DNA of 64,000 nucleotides from Petunia secreta (Eukaryota > Streptophyta > Magnoliopsida > Solanales > Solanaceae). The position numbers and the translations under genes were made by a program. The DNA is taken from assembly GCA_029990175.1 (NCBI GenBank), contig JARKIP010000017.1, positions 26,895,001 to 26,959,000 of the forward strand. The letters run 5' to 3'. Under the pieces are notes generated by a model. The model was not told the origin of the DNA, did not search any database, and worked only from the letters and a program-made list of their open reading frames with translations. Shown piece by piece: positions 1 to 11,485 of this stretch. Numbering within the stretch: the stretch's first letter is position 1; the number at the start of each line of letters is the position of its first letter.

Positions 1-654
1 ATACTTAGTAGTGGTGTTGCTAGTCCATCGTAGGTCTAGGTTAGTCGGCACGGGAGTAGAGATTGGACCTCCAAACCGCCGCTGAGTTGACCTATGCCTT
101 ACGTTGGATGGGCATAATCCTTGAGACTTCTGGTTACTACTTGTGTGTATGGAATGTGTTACATCTATTTGTGATTTCACTACTTTATTGTATGATTACT
201 ATAGTATGTTGTTGCTTATGATGCATGTAGCGACTTGTCCCGCAAGGGTACCTTAGCGGGCCTGTCGGTGATCTTACTGGGCTTCGGCTCATAACTTACT
301 CTGCTACGTGCACAGGTCCTTCATCCAGTCAGCAGCCCGGACGTTAGCGGTTCCCGAGGCTTCTGAGACTTTTGATTGAGGTGAGCCGACCACACAGACC
401 GTGGTGGCATACCGCCGGAGTCACTTAGAGATAGGACTCAGATTTCTTTGATGTATATTCATACTTTATTGAGTCACTCTTAGAATGCTCCAATTCTTTT
501 GTGGATATATTCTTTTGGACTTCACACTTTTATATTTATATATCCATTTATGATCTTTTCACATTATTGTTCTTTTCCGCATCTTGTTTCATTGGTTCGC
601 CTAGGCAAATGTTGTTTAGGTGCCATCACGAGCCCTTGGAAATTGGGTCGTGAC
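1..654 (+). repeat. Right end of a chromovirus-like LTR
   Basis: The stretch ends at 654 with GGTCGTGACA, the same kind of CA-ended terminus as the Tekay-like LTR at 27181-29703 (GAGTCGTGACA). It shares the GC-richer middle, with phrases such as a cleaved-looking CCCGCAAGGG block and CCGGAGTCACTT. The left end is outside the window. No primer-binding site follows; the sequence passes straight into Tat gag codons, so this LTR probably interrupted the Tat element. Plus orientation is inferred from the CA terminus. Confidence 0.6.
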
Positions 655-668
655 AGTACAATACTGAA

Positions 669-1930
669 ATGGTACCAGATCGTTTCTACTTGGAAAAGTT
701 GTAAAATAAACCCACAGAGACGTTTAGAGAATATGCTACGAGGTGGAGAGCAGAAGCTGCCAAGGTGCAACCCGCTATGGATGAAAGGGAAATAGTGAAC
801 ATATTCATCCGCATTCAAGAGGACGTTTATTACGATAAGCTGCTGCATATGAAAAATCAGAAGTTTGCTGATGTAGTGTTGATGGGAGATGACGTAGAAG
901 AAGGACTGAAAAGTGGAAAGATTATTAGCCTAGCTGCACTACAAGCTACTAATAAGGCTATCCAGTCAGGAAATGTGAGTCTCTCCAAAAAGAAGAAAGA
1001 CGAAGTCTCTTTTGCTGCAACCATTCAAGACTCTGCTTTAAACCCATTACTACCAAACACCACCACCATACCATCACATACCACCTGAATATCCCGTTTA
1101 CAACACTCAACCCATTCGGCCTATATTCCACACTCCAGCACAAAGCCGTCCATCATACCAGCAAAATACTCAAACCAACTACTGAAATGCATCACCATAC
1201 CCTCATAGGCCTCGCCCTGATGCAAACCAAAGACCCAAAAGAAACTACACTGCATTAGCTGAATCTCGCACCCAATTGTTTGAGAGATTGAGAGCTGCTG
1301 GGCTTATTGTCCCAATCCCTCAAAAGGTGCCAGACAATCCTTTACCACACTTTGATTACAGCAAAAGGTGTGCATACCACTCAGGTGGACCGGGGCATGA
1401 GACGGAGAGATGTTTTGCATTGAAAGATAAGATTCAAGACCTAATAGATGAAAAGGTCATTCACTTGAAGACACCAAATGTGCACAATAATCCACTACTT
1501 AATCATGGAGATGAGAAGGTGAATATGATTGACTTCGGTGAAGAGTGCAATCTGGAAGGCACGATTATAGAAGCAAAAATAGTGTTTGATAAACACAAGT
1601 TTGGCATGGGGTACGTCTTGGTTTGCAAAGGAAAAAATATTACAAAAGATACAAGAGGTTATCATTCACTAGAGCAGTTTGTTCTAACTCTGAAACAAGC
1701 ATCCATCCTTTCAAGATGCATGAAAACTCTCAAGGGAGAAGGACTTGCCGAAGGTGTTCACGGTATAGAAGATGAGCTGACCGGTCTAAATGAGCTATTA
1801 ATGGAAGAATATGATGCAGCTCTTGAAAATCATACTGAAGCCCTGAACATCTAGAAAGCTGAAGCTGAACAACTGGATCTACAGCACATTCCGAGCATGC
1901 CGAGAACCTTAGTGGAACTGGGGCATTAGT
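669..1930 (+). pseudogene. Decayed gag of a Ty3/gypsy Tat-lineage element
   Basis: Gag would form the virus-like particle of a Ty3/gypsy retrotransposon. From the ATG at 669 the frame reads FYLEKL, then a TAA at 702-704, then TFREYATRWRAEAAKVQP and RIQEDVYYDKLL, which is the retrotransposon gag core of Tat/Ogre-like elements. It continues open to 1088. A frameshift follows, and the second part (1276-1854) contains FERLRAAGLIVPIPQK and the Cys/His segment CAYHSGGPGHETERC typical of this lineage. The N-terminal gag part is lost at the junction with the LTR fragment ending at 654. No protease, RT or integrase follows, so the element has lost pol. The last part (about 1560-1930) is not recognised. 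Confidence 0.75.
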
Positions 1931-3105
1931 TATTTTCTTAAATAAAACACGACTCCGAGTCGTTAGCTTTTGTTTTCTTTGTTGTTCAACTTTATTGCAT
2001 CGTTGTTTCCTTTCGAAGACTTTTTCTCAAGTCCAATAATAAAATCATTTCCATTTCTATTTTAAGCATGCATCATTCACTTTCAGCAAAATTATTTTAA
2101 TTACATTGAATCTGCGACTGCGATGTGAGGAAGCAGTCCAAAACGACGAGTACAAACCAGGCTATGGTGATTTGACAAAAGATATTTGAGGAACTTCATG
2201 AAAATCTTATAGCAGACAATTGAAGCAAGAGCATCAAGAAGATATTGAGAAGATGACTTAAAGCGACACAGTAGAAATACATATAAGGAGCAGAATTGGA
2301 CAATCCCAACTTGGCCAAAAACATACTGGAGCAAGTGACGGACAAAACAAGAAATATAAAGGCAAAGGAATTTAACAAGGAGTTTAGCAAATTATAGTTG
2401 GCCCTGAAGCAGAATTCTCTAAATCGAGAAAAATGAACAAGATCCTTTGAGATACAATCAAGAGATACTACGAGTCAAGCAACATTCATCCTTTTTGGAC
2501 TTGAACTACGTAGCGACCTGATTCCCAAAAGGGGATACGTAGGCAGCCTACTCAAGACACGGTCATATCATAAGAGAATTTTATTGGACACTGCAGAATT
2601 TTTTGAGTTTCCCTCAAAAAATTCGTAGAATACATTACAATACACTGGGGCAGAATTTTTAAGGGATCTCAAAATTCAAAGAAAATACAAGCAGCATACT
2701 GGGGCAGAAATTTTGAGGTTGCTTCAAAATTTCAAAGTGAATGATCTTTGAGCAGCAAACGGATGTAAAAGAGATTATGTCCAAACAACACATCGCAGTC
2801 TATGATTCAATGGAACAAATTTGCATTACTCTTTAAAAAAATAATTTTCACAAAACACATGCATATCCCCTTTCATTCTCCCTTTTTGCCCACAGCTTGA
2901 CTAAGGTTTGACACTCGAAAAGAGAGATATTACAAAGGAAACAATTATACAAGATGCAGCAGCAGAGTGCAGTACCACAAATGGGCAAGTCAACCTCCTC
3001 CAAAAAACTCACAATTTTTCTTTGATTGCAGATTTATGCAGGTACCAAGTATACCTAACAACTCTTGCAAAGAAAAATCTATCAGATTATCAAAGCAAAG
3101 AATCT
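1931..3105 (+). other. Non-coding 3' region of the Tat element with hairpins
   Basis: No convincing gene. A phrase of the form GAACTACGTAG...CTGATTCCC...GGATACGTAGGCA (about 2503-2555) recurs in the second Tat element near 53600-53960. Three consecutive inverted repeats follow GGGGCAG or CTGCAG: 2596-2624 (12-bp perfect stem), 2653-2677 (7-bp stem) and 2707-2733 (10-bp perfect stem). Short ORFs on both strands are taken as chance. Confidence 0.55.
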
Positions 3106-4420
3106 GCGTTGGTGGATATATAGGGTCCGCGTCTGTGGACACGACATCAATTTGAGAAGCATAGGATCTGCGTCGGCGGATATATAGGGTTCGTAGTGGT
3201 GAACATGACAGCAATGACAACAGTGTAAGGTCCGCGTCGGTGGACAAGAAATCTTTTGGAGAAGCATAGGATCTGCATCGGTGGATATATAGGGTCCGCG
3301 TCTGTGGACATGACATCTTTTGGAGAAGCATAGGATCCACATCGGTGGATATATAGGGTCTACGTCTGTGGACATGACATCTTTTGGAGAAGCATAGAAT
3401 CCATGTCGGTGGATACATAGGGTTCGCGTATAAGGACACGACATCAATTTGAAGATCATAGAATCCATGTCGGTGGATATATAGGGTCCGCGTCTGTGGA
3501 CATGACATCAATTTGACAAGAATAGGATCCATGTCGGTGGATGTATAGGGTCTGCATCGGTGGACATGACAAGCATAGGATCCATGTCGGTGGATATATA
3601 GGGTCCGCAGCGGTGGACATGACATCAATTTGAGAAGTATAGAATCCATGTCGGTGGATGTATAGGGTCTGCATCGGTGGACATGACAAGCATAGGATCC
3701 ATGTCGGTGGACATATAGGGTCCGCAGCGGTGGACATGACATCAATTTGAGAAGTATAGAATCCATGTCGGTGGATATATAGGGTCCGCAGCGGTGGACA
3801 TGACATCAAGTTGAGAAGTATAGAATCCATGTCGGTGGATGTATAGGGTCTGCATCGATAGACATGACAAGCATAGGATCCATGTCGGTGGATATATAGG
3901 GTCCGCAGCGGTGGACACGATATCTTTTGACAAGCATCGACTCCAAGTCGGTGGATATATAGGGTCCGCAGCGGTGGACATGATATCAATTTGAGAGGCA
4001 TATAATCCATGTCAGTGGATACATAGGGTCTGCATCGGTGGACATGACATCCATAGAATCTGCGTCGGTGGATATAAATAAGATCCGTGTTTGTGGACAA
4101 TTCAGCAATTGAAGGTATAGGGTCCGCGTTTGTGGGCATAGTTCAGCGATCTGAAGCAGAGTAAGAATCTGCGATTATGGATGATGGGGTCCGCATTTGT
4201 GGGCAGTTCAACACAGGATCCGTGCTTGTGGATACAGTTCAACATTGAAAGTACCTTAAGTATCGAAGAGACATATGATCTGTGTCAGTGGATAGAAAGT
4301 TTGGAGTCCATGTTTGTTGACGAGATATCAATCAAACAAGCGTAGGGTCCGCTTTTGTAGGCATACTTCAACAATTTGCAGCAGAACAAGGTCCGCATCG
4401 GTGGGCATAGCATTGGAAAG
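3106..4420 (+). repeat. Hairpin-forming minisatellite in the Tat 3' region
   Basis: About 15 clear units plus degenerate flanking ones. Successive TAGGGT anchors lie at about 3119, 3181, 3287, 3350, 3416, 3479, 3545, 3596, 3660, 3713, 3777, 3840, 3893, 3957 and 4022, giving spacings of 62-66 and 51-53 bp with some 117-bp higher-order steps. Each unit holds two short inverted repeats of the forms ATCCATGTCGGTGGAT and GTCCGCAGCGGTGGAC. Tandem arrays between coding region and 3' LTR are known for Tat/Ogre elements. Long open frames on the minus strand are a by-product of the repeat. Confidence 0.9.
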
Positions 4421-5290
4421 ACATTAGGATGAGATATCAATCAAACAAGTGCAAGACAAAACAACCACTCGGCTCAACAGGGAAGTTTACCTTACTTTAT
4501 CTTTATATCCACTGCATTTATCATGATTTTGCTGCAGGGTACTCCCCGATCTCTCGACAAACCCTGTGCCATACTCTCACGCCTGTTCCCAGCATTACTA
4601 CCAATTATGCAACCGCAAAACCTCAAACACATAGAAAGCAAAGCCCAACCCTACAGACAATGCATTTTGCTACACCCACAAGCTACCTATTTTGCCGAAT
4701 TCCAAGCTACACGTCCATACTCGTACCGGTGATCTACCTAATCTCCCTTGCCGATTAGGTATCAGCTTCGTGTTCCTTCCTATTCGTGCCTGCCTATTTG
4801 AATCGTGCATATTCATCGTGCTTTACTTCTCAATATCTCTCAGCTCATTCAAGGCAATATTGAAGGCAAGATGACTCATTTATCGAGATGAAGTGGAAAC
4901 TAAGTATACATAAACTCCTCTTTATGGGTGTGTAGCGCGCCACATTTTCATAACTAGGATGATTATAAGCCTTTTTTCCCACGATCGACCTACTGATGTT
5001 ATCTCATCTTCGATAGTACCCTTACTTTAGTCACCATTCATTCCGTCGAAAAGGCAAAGCATACGCGAATCTAAACTTTACATACTTGGATAAGTTTAGT
5101 CTTTACATCCAAATACTGCGTCATAAATATCTCACACAGGCAACATGCCATTCTAGAACTACACACGGCCTGATTCTCGTGAAATCCGAAATATGTAGGC
5201 AACTCAGAGACCGGGGTTCGGCCAAAACACCCCCAAACTCCCATCATTTTGCCTACTAGTTGTGACAAAATTAGTTATTCCGTCAACTAT
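4421..5290 (+). other. Non-coding stretch before the Tat 3' LTR
   Basis: No gene supported. At about 5153-5228 a phrase with CGGCCTGATTCTCG, TATGTAGGCAACTC and GGGGTTCGGCC matches the reverse complement of 51630-51705 in the second Tat element, so it belongs to the element. Confidence 0.5.
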
Positions 5291-5336
5291 CTTTGCCCGA
5301 AGACTCTTTCATCATCCTCGGGCAAAGAGGGGCAGC
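5291..5336 (+). promoter_or_regulatory. Polypurine tract with upstream hairpin
   Basis: A perfect 10-bp inverted repeat (CTTTGCCCGA at 5291-5300, TCGGGCAAAG at 5318-5327) runs into the purine tract GGGCAAAGAGGGGCAG, which touches the LTR start TGTTGACACC at 5337. The polypurine tract primes plus-strand DNA synthesis in reverse transcription. The same arrangement with different stem bases is found at 51501-51548 on minus. Confidence 0.8.
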
Positions 5337-7844
5337 TGTTGACACCCAATTTTGTCTCTCCCGACTCAAAATTCACTTTTCTGGCTTATGTTCAAATTTT
5401 CAAAGGGACAATATATTTTCTCTCGCTTTTTAAGTCTTATTATAACCTTTTCTGTATTTTCGTTACTCACATTGCTAAAACTACTCTTCTTATTGCTAAT
5501 CCCTTCTTTAAACATGTGAAATAACAACTGTGTTTATGTGTGCACGCGTACATTTCCATTTTTATTCACTTAAGCTTATTTCATTTGCATTTAATTGTGT
5601 TTACAACTTATCAAATTAAGCTATGACTATTTATATAGTCCACCAAAATTCTAATTTTTCAGCATGTTTAATTCAAAAGTTTTTATTATTATTATTAGTT
5701 CACAATACCCTTAAGTTGAATGTAGACTCATTCTTGTTTTGAAAAGAAAATGCAAGATCTTATATATAACACATGATCTCCATGAAATCTGTCTGTCATT
5801 AGTCTCGTTCACATCTCATTTTCTCATTTCTTTGATTGCTATTTTAATTTTCCTTTTTACTCAATCTCATCTTCCTTTCCTTTTTGCTTTCTTTCATTGA
5901 TTCTTATTCGTTGATTTTCTTCAGATTTCAGCACTTGATTTGCTTTGCACCTCCTATATTAAAGGAAAATATCACGCCAGCATTTGTATGTCTCAATCCT
6001 TATGTGTCGGCCTTAATCTTTGTAACCACAATATAATTTTTTCTCCTTAATTTCTTTTCTTATCTCTTTGACTTAACAGAAATGATTTTATTTTACCCCC
6101 TTTCTTTGATCTTCCCAATTTACTTATCTATGTTTAGCACGTGATCTTTTCAAATCACCAAAAAACTAGCATATATTTTTTCTCCTTGATTTTCTCTTTC
6201 AATCCAATATTCTCCTACCATATTTGTACTAAATTCCTCTACTATAAATTCATGGTCATCTTATGCATAAGGGGAGGGATCATCTTCTTTGGCCGCTATT
6301 TATTTTTTCATACTAATTTTTTACTTATTCTCGGCTGCTTATCATTGGTTAGTTGCTTATCCTCTCTAGTTTTTTTTCGAAACTTGTTGCTATTAAGACT
6401 GACCAAGTTTTGCAGGAAGAAGGTGTTAAAATCAACTCTCATGTTTGTGTGTAGTGACTGAACTATTTAGTTCATAGAAAAGTAGTACAAACATGGCTGG
6501 CACCATCCCTTTCTTTTCTTATTAAATCCTTAGACCTATTATGTGTTTCTGTTAGAGATTTCTCTAGGTGGTATAATGAGCATCGTGATGTGCAGACTAG
6601 TTGTTCAAGACAGGTATTGCAAAGCTGTTACTGCTAAATGCAGTGAAGAAAAAAAAAAGACCATACAGGGGCCATATCTCAACTTTCCTATTATTTTGTA
6701 GGCAGAAAAGGGGATTGTTTCTGCAAAGATCACTTTTTTGAAAATATTGTAACTGATATTTTTATTTCATTAATAATATTATTTCAAAAGAGATGTATTA
6801 CAAATATCTCCAAGTTAATTAATAGCTTGTGAGGGATTTAAAATATTGGAGGTCAAGTCCTTACAAATTGTATTATTTTCTTTACTAAAATTATAAGTTA
6901 GTATTTAAATCAATATTATTTGCTCATACACTATTCGTTAATATTTTCTAGATATCATATTTACACAATAGTTAATTATATATGAGTCTATTTATCATTA
7001 TATTCTTGCTATACTATTTGTTAGTAGTTTCCAAACATAATTTATATAATATCTATTTAAAATGCTTTATTTATTTTAAACTAATTTGTCTTAAACACGA
7101 CCTCACATTAAAGTCGCCACCGAAATTAATGGTATGTGATAATTAATATCACAATACTACCCTTTAGTGGCGCACACTTTTTATACTAATTATTTCATTC
7201 ATGTTTTATTGCCTAAGAAAACTTGTAGGATATTATTCTTAAATGAATTGGCTCATGTCAAGTTTATAATTTTGTATTATACATGCAATATGATTCAAGT
7301 TAAGATTATTTTCGAAAAATTACTTAAGCTCTTACTGAACAGTTTTATGCGTTCTCCGTGAAGTTAATTTTAATATTTTTGCAGAAATGCACTAGCATTG
7401 AAACGTTATTACGATTTTATGCATATTTGAGGATTAGATTGTCCTTAGGCTGAAATTGTAGAATTTTCCTGAATTGAGCATGCCTTTCGAAAATTTGTTT
7501 GCTTTTGTTTATTCCAATTCGTTTGTGCATCATTGTCTCTTTTGCATATTTTATTTAACTTTTGTTTCTTTAAGCCAAAATTGCATGACTTGACCCAATT
7601 ATAGAAATCGGCCGGAACGATATTTGTGGAACTTAGGAGGTGCCTAACCCCTTCCTTCTAGGTTAACCCGAATTTCTAGTTGGCGAGACCGACCCGGAGT
7701 TATCTATTAAAATTAGCTAGAAATATTTAGGTGACCTAATACGCCTAGTTAAATAATTTATTAGGTGGCGACTCCAAAACTCAATCCAAACGAGTTACCC
7801 AAGTTGGAAACCACTTTACTTGCCTATTAAAGTGGGTTGCGACA
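5337..7844 (+). repeat. 3' LTR of the Tat element
   Basis: Begins TGTTGACACCCAATTTTGTC directly after the polypurine tract and ends AGTGGGTTGCGACA, giving TG...CA termini and a length of about 2508 bp. Near its end it holds GGTGGCGACTCC (about 7764), which is also near the ends of the Tat LTRs at 47086-51500 and 58351-60524. No second full copy is in the window. Short ORFs inside (for example 6141-6461) are considered chance. Confidence 0.8.
5761..5769 (+). promoter_or_regulatory. Probable TATA box in the Tat LTR
   Basis: TATATATAA lies 425 bp into the LTR, a plausible U3/R promoter position. Assignment by motif only. Confidence 0.4.
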
Positions 7845-9209
7845 ATCTATCTATAGAAGGATTATTGATATATATAATTTTTTAATGTAGCGCTTTACGA
7901 TATTCCAATATCTTGTTTATAAACTATGATTTTCTCATTTGGTAAGATTATATAAGTTTTGGGGAAGTTTTGATAGTTTTAAAAACTTGAGGGATTTTCA
8001 TGTTTATGAGAAAAATACAATTTAAGAAGTTCAAATTTTATGTCCAAACAAAATTTCAACTTCCCAAATACCAAATTCCAAATTTCAAGTCCCAAATCCT
8101 AAATCGCAAATTCCGAATCATGTCCAAACGGGACCTAAGTTTCCCTCTCCGATGTTTTTCCTTTTCTTACTAGCCATGACAAGCCAATATTCTTTTATAA
8201 TGATGTAATGTGTCCGGGCCAGCTTGATACACGTTATTATATCGGATCCCCTTCTCAATGAAGAGTAAACTTAAAGGATAAAGAGATATGCTTTTTTAGC
8301 AGGTAACCATGACAACCACACAAAACTGAATTAGTATCATTTACAGCAGAAACACATTAACATAAGAAACAAAAGAAACTTAAACAAAAAAGTCCTTGTG
8401 AAAATTTTGCATAGGCTTACATGGAAATCTTGGTCAACTAAATATAGTAGGGACTGCTCCTCCATCCTATATATTTTACTGGCTGAACCTCAAACTGGTC
8501 AATCCGTCTAGTTTGATCATCTGTTTTTTTTAGGGACTTCGAGCACTTTGCCACAGTGATTAGATCCATAAGAGAAGTAAAAGGCATAGTTGATATCTCT
8601 GTTTTCAAGGCCTTCTTGGTATTTCTTGACTTGTCCATCTACCAAAAGAAAGCCAAATGTCAACTTGACAATGATAAAATCAGTATCTGCTTTACAAGGT
8701 GACAACCAAGTTCTCACCGATATGGAGATGTTGCTTGTTATTGGCTTTCCTCATAAGCATACTCGGAGTAATGATGAAAATGATTGATGTCAAAAGTGCG
8801 CGAGGAAGATTAGAATTGCTTGATGAGGGTTTTGAGGCTTAGTTAGATAGCTTGTATAAACAATTAATCCAAAGTAGAGTTTATGATCCTTAACACATTA
8901 ACAACACATAACTTTGTACTATATGTGTAGTCGCATCTGGCTAAAAAAAAGGGTGATAGATCACGATAAATGACAAGATATGATCCTAGCGGAGGAGTAA
9001 TTCTCAAACCTTCTTGAAGCTGAAATCCTTTACTACCATAGTGTTGAGCGTCGATAAAGACCCTAATGGAACTAACAGTTAGAAGTTACTAAAACACCTT
9101 AGGTTAAACTAGTGAGTCGAGACAATGGAGTTTGTTGCATACCAGCTGATAAATGTGATTCTCACTATCAGAATACTTCTTTAAAAGATGATGAAAGCTT
9201 GTTGCTGCT
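7845..9209. other. Host-like intergenic DNA without a supported gene
   Basis: AT-rich sequence. Around 7960-8125 there is a phrase ending CATGTCCAAACGGGACC, resembling the ends of small non-autonomous DNA transposons, but no paired terminal repeat was found. Open frames at 8438-8787 are short, overlap on both strands and match nothing recognised. Confidence 0.4.
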
Positions 9210-9590
9210 TTCTACAGTAGGTTCAGACTTGCTTTTCAGCTTGAACTCTGATTGAGAGTTTCTTGCTATCATTAGTTCAGACTTGCTTTTCAGCTATGGA
9301 GAGTTTCTTGTTATCGTCAGTTCAAACTTTCTTTTCAAATTGAACTCTAACGGGGATACTTGTATTCATTTGGCTGCCAGGGAAGGCCATTTCGATATCG
9401 TCCCAAACCCTTATCAACGGAGTACATGAAAAGTGAAGAGTCGAGGCAACTCGAAGACATTGAAGGTGGCATCAAAATAGCATTGTAGTTGTTGAGGATT
9501 ACCAACAACACTGGAGAAACAACATGCTATAGTATATGATGCATTCAAATCTCTCAATAATGATGTTGTCTGGTAAGATTTTTTCTCTTG
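9210..9590 (+). pseudogene. Ankyrin-repeat gene remnant
   Basis: From 9343 the frame reads NSNGDTCIHLAAREGHFDIV, a good ankyrin repeat helix pair. After a frameshift come STEYMKSEESRQLEDIEGG (about 9418-9465) and LLRITNNTGET (about 9490-9525), the linker and next repeat start seen in plant ankyrin-PGG membrane proteins (ITN1/ACD6-like). A TGA follows soon after, then another shift. Before 9343 a stretch with CAGACTTGCTTTTCAGC occurs two to three times (9221-9340), suggesting local duplication. Only a fragment remains and no function is expected. Family call from motif memory. Confidence 0.65.
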
Positions 9591-10689
9591 TTACAGTGTA
9601 ATGATATTATAGATTACATACAACATAAAATAACATGATAAATTGCAGAGGTAGATTTGAAATTTTAGGTTTATGAGTTCTAGATGAGAACTATTCATGG
9701 TTGCTAGATTTTGAATAGAATATTTACATGTATTACATTGATTTTTTGAAGTTGTTGTACCGTTAGAAGTTGTTGAAGTTACTTGTTTGGCTATACAAAA
9801 GTATTTAAAGCTAGAAGTTTGCTCCCTATGGGATCGACTCCGAACTTAAAAGCCGAATTATATTTGCAGCGATTGCTTTTTCTTTCAAGGACGAGTTTTG
9901 GGCGTGATCAATATACTTTTAAACCCTATACCAAATCAATTTCCTAACATATGAAATATATCTACTGTATAACCTAGCGTTTTTCTTACTACCCAAAACA
10001 CTACCTATTGCCCATTATCAAATGAAAAGGAGTAGTGCCAATTTAAACATAGGAATATTTTGCAGCATTTAATTTGGGTACATTCCATATAATTGCTTAA
10101 ATGTACGAAAGATAAAGAATCGTGTCATTGACGGTCATGTGGCATAGAAAGATGCAGTTAGTTTAATTTTATCCTAGTCTTGTGGCAAAAAAAACTAGCA
10201 TAATTAAGTATGAATAAACACAGATAGTGACAGAGACATGGGAGAAGCAATGTTTATTGCTGATAAGACATGTTCATTTGTTTTGGTTTCATGCCCAAAA
10301 TTGTTCACAGGGTCCATGCTTTAATGGTGAATACAGCTTCAATATTCATTGTATTTATGCAATGCTTCATTGTGGAAAAACATGAGTATGGTAAGTCAAG
10401 TTTCATATCTCAAGTCTCAACAGAGATGAAAAATGTTAGCTCAGTCATTCCCATCCGCCCAAGTGCTTGTGGTGTAACGTAATGATCTACCTGATCTGGT
10501 CGGTGTTAACGCAAGAAATTGATTCATAAAGTGATGCCCACCTTCAACTAAATATCACTAAATTTAAATTAGTTTAATTTCCTCTCAAAATTGTTCGAAT
10601 GCTTAGATTTTGGAGTAGTTTTTCTGTTACACTTGATCAATCTGTTTAAGAGTTATCAACGAATGGCACAGAACTTACAGATAATCTTT
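9591..10689. other. Intergenic DNA, no gene seen
   Basis: AT-rich. A 70-codon open frame at 10270-10482 has no recognisable motif, and nothing else stands out. Confidence 0.4.
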
Positions 10690-10921
10690 GGCTCTAACAA
10701 TTAGTTTCATTTGACATAAAGTTTAAGAAAAAAATGATGGTTTTTGAAACTCATGGTTTAAAATAGCCATATATATTTGTATAGCTATAATTAATCTTAT
10801 TAAGGATAAAGTGGGAAGTTTAAAGATAAACTATTTCAAATATAGAATTGTGCCATTCTTTTTTTGAAAAGATTAATAAGCAGTAAATCGTGACATTCTT
10901 AATTTTTGGAACGAATGAGTA
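10690..10921. mobile_element. Decayed Stowaway-like MITE
   Basis: The interior (AAGTTTAAGAAA, TTTTTGAAACTCATGGTTTAAAA, GTGCCATTCTTTTTTTGAAAAGATTAATAAG in outline) resembles the well-preserved MITE at 20098-20336. The right end GGAACGAATGAGTA is a degraded form of that element's terminal repeat. The left terminal repeat is eroded. Confidence 0.45.
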
Positions 10922-10999
10922 ATATATATACCTTTGAAATGAAAAGAAGAAGAAGGTGTAAGTAGAGAAATAGATGATATAAATGAAAGCAGAGTAAAA

Positions 11000-11083
11000 T
11001 GTCAGAAGTGGGATTTGAACCCACGCCCTCTTTCGAAGACCAGAACTTGAGTCTGGCGCCTTAGACCACTCGGCCATCCTGAC
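11000..11083 (-). tRNA. tRNA-Leu (anticodon CAA)
   Basis: Read on minus, an 84-nt cloverleaf fits. The acceptor 5' strand is GTCAGGA and the 3' strand TTCTGAC, with discriminator A. The D-arm is in GGCCGAGTGGTCTAAGGC. The anticodon stem CCAGA/TCTGG closes the loop CTCAAGT, giving anticodon CAA. A long variable arm typical of class II leucine tRNA follows, and the T arm is GTGGGTTCAAATCCCAC. There is no intron and no encoded CCA. B-box GGTTCAAATCC and A-box are intact, so this is likely a functional nuclear gene. Confidence 0.95.
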
Positions 11084-11485
11084 ACTGTGTGCCACTCTTT
11101 TTCAGTTTTTTTATATAACCAAAGCAGATTAAGAATCTCTTTAGCAAAAGCATAAACTGGAGATTATTCAAAATAGAGTGCATTGTAACAGGATTTGGAA
11201 ATGAGAATGTCACATCGATTAGTAGGGTTCTTATTAAACTTACTTCCATTTAAGATAGATTCTCCTAAAGTAACATGTTATTGTTCATTAAAGATAGATT
11301 CTTTACGTAACATCTTATTCTTTAGTTATTCTTTTCGATGTCTTGACAGGACTATACTTTCATATTTAAGTTTGAAAGAATTATCCCTTTCAATATACTA
11401 TCAAGAAAATAATTAGATACAAAGACCGCTAGTTGTACAATTAAGCATATGTTAAACTCATAAAATGGTCAACATATGATGTTCT
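11084..11485. other. Spacer between tRNA and copia element
   Basis: No supported gene. AT-rich sequence upstream of the tRNA on its own strand. Confidence 0.4.

Noticed and set aside
2990..4139. Long open frames on minus (258, 227 and 128 codons) with repeated YIHRHG and STDADP-type peptides
   Set aside because: They are direct translations of the minisatellite at 3106-4420. Several frames are open at once because the repeat lacks stops; no promoter or known protein.
3106..4420. CRISPR-like array
   Set aside because: Spacers are not unique, units are tandem and degenerate, and the context is a plant retrotransposon.
10820..11095. 91-codon minus ORF containing AEWSKAPDSSSGLRKRAWVQ
   Set aside because: This peptide is the usual false translation of a tRNA-Leu gene; the tRNA cloverleaf at 11000-11083 explains it.
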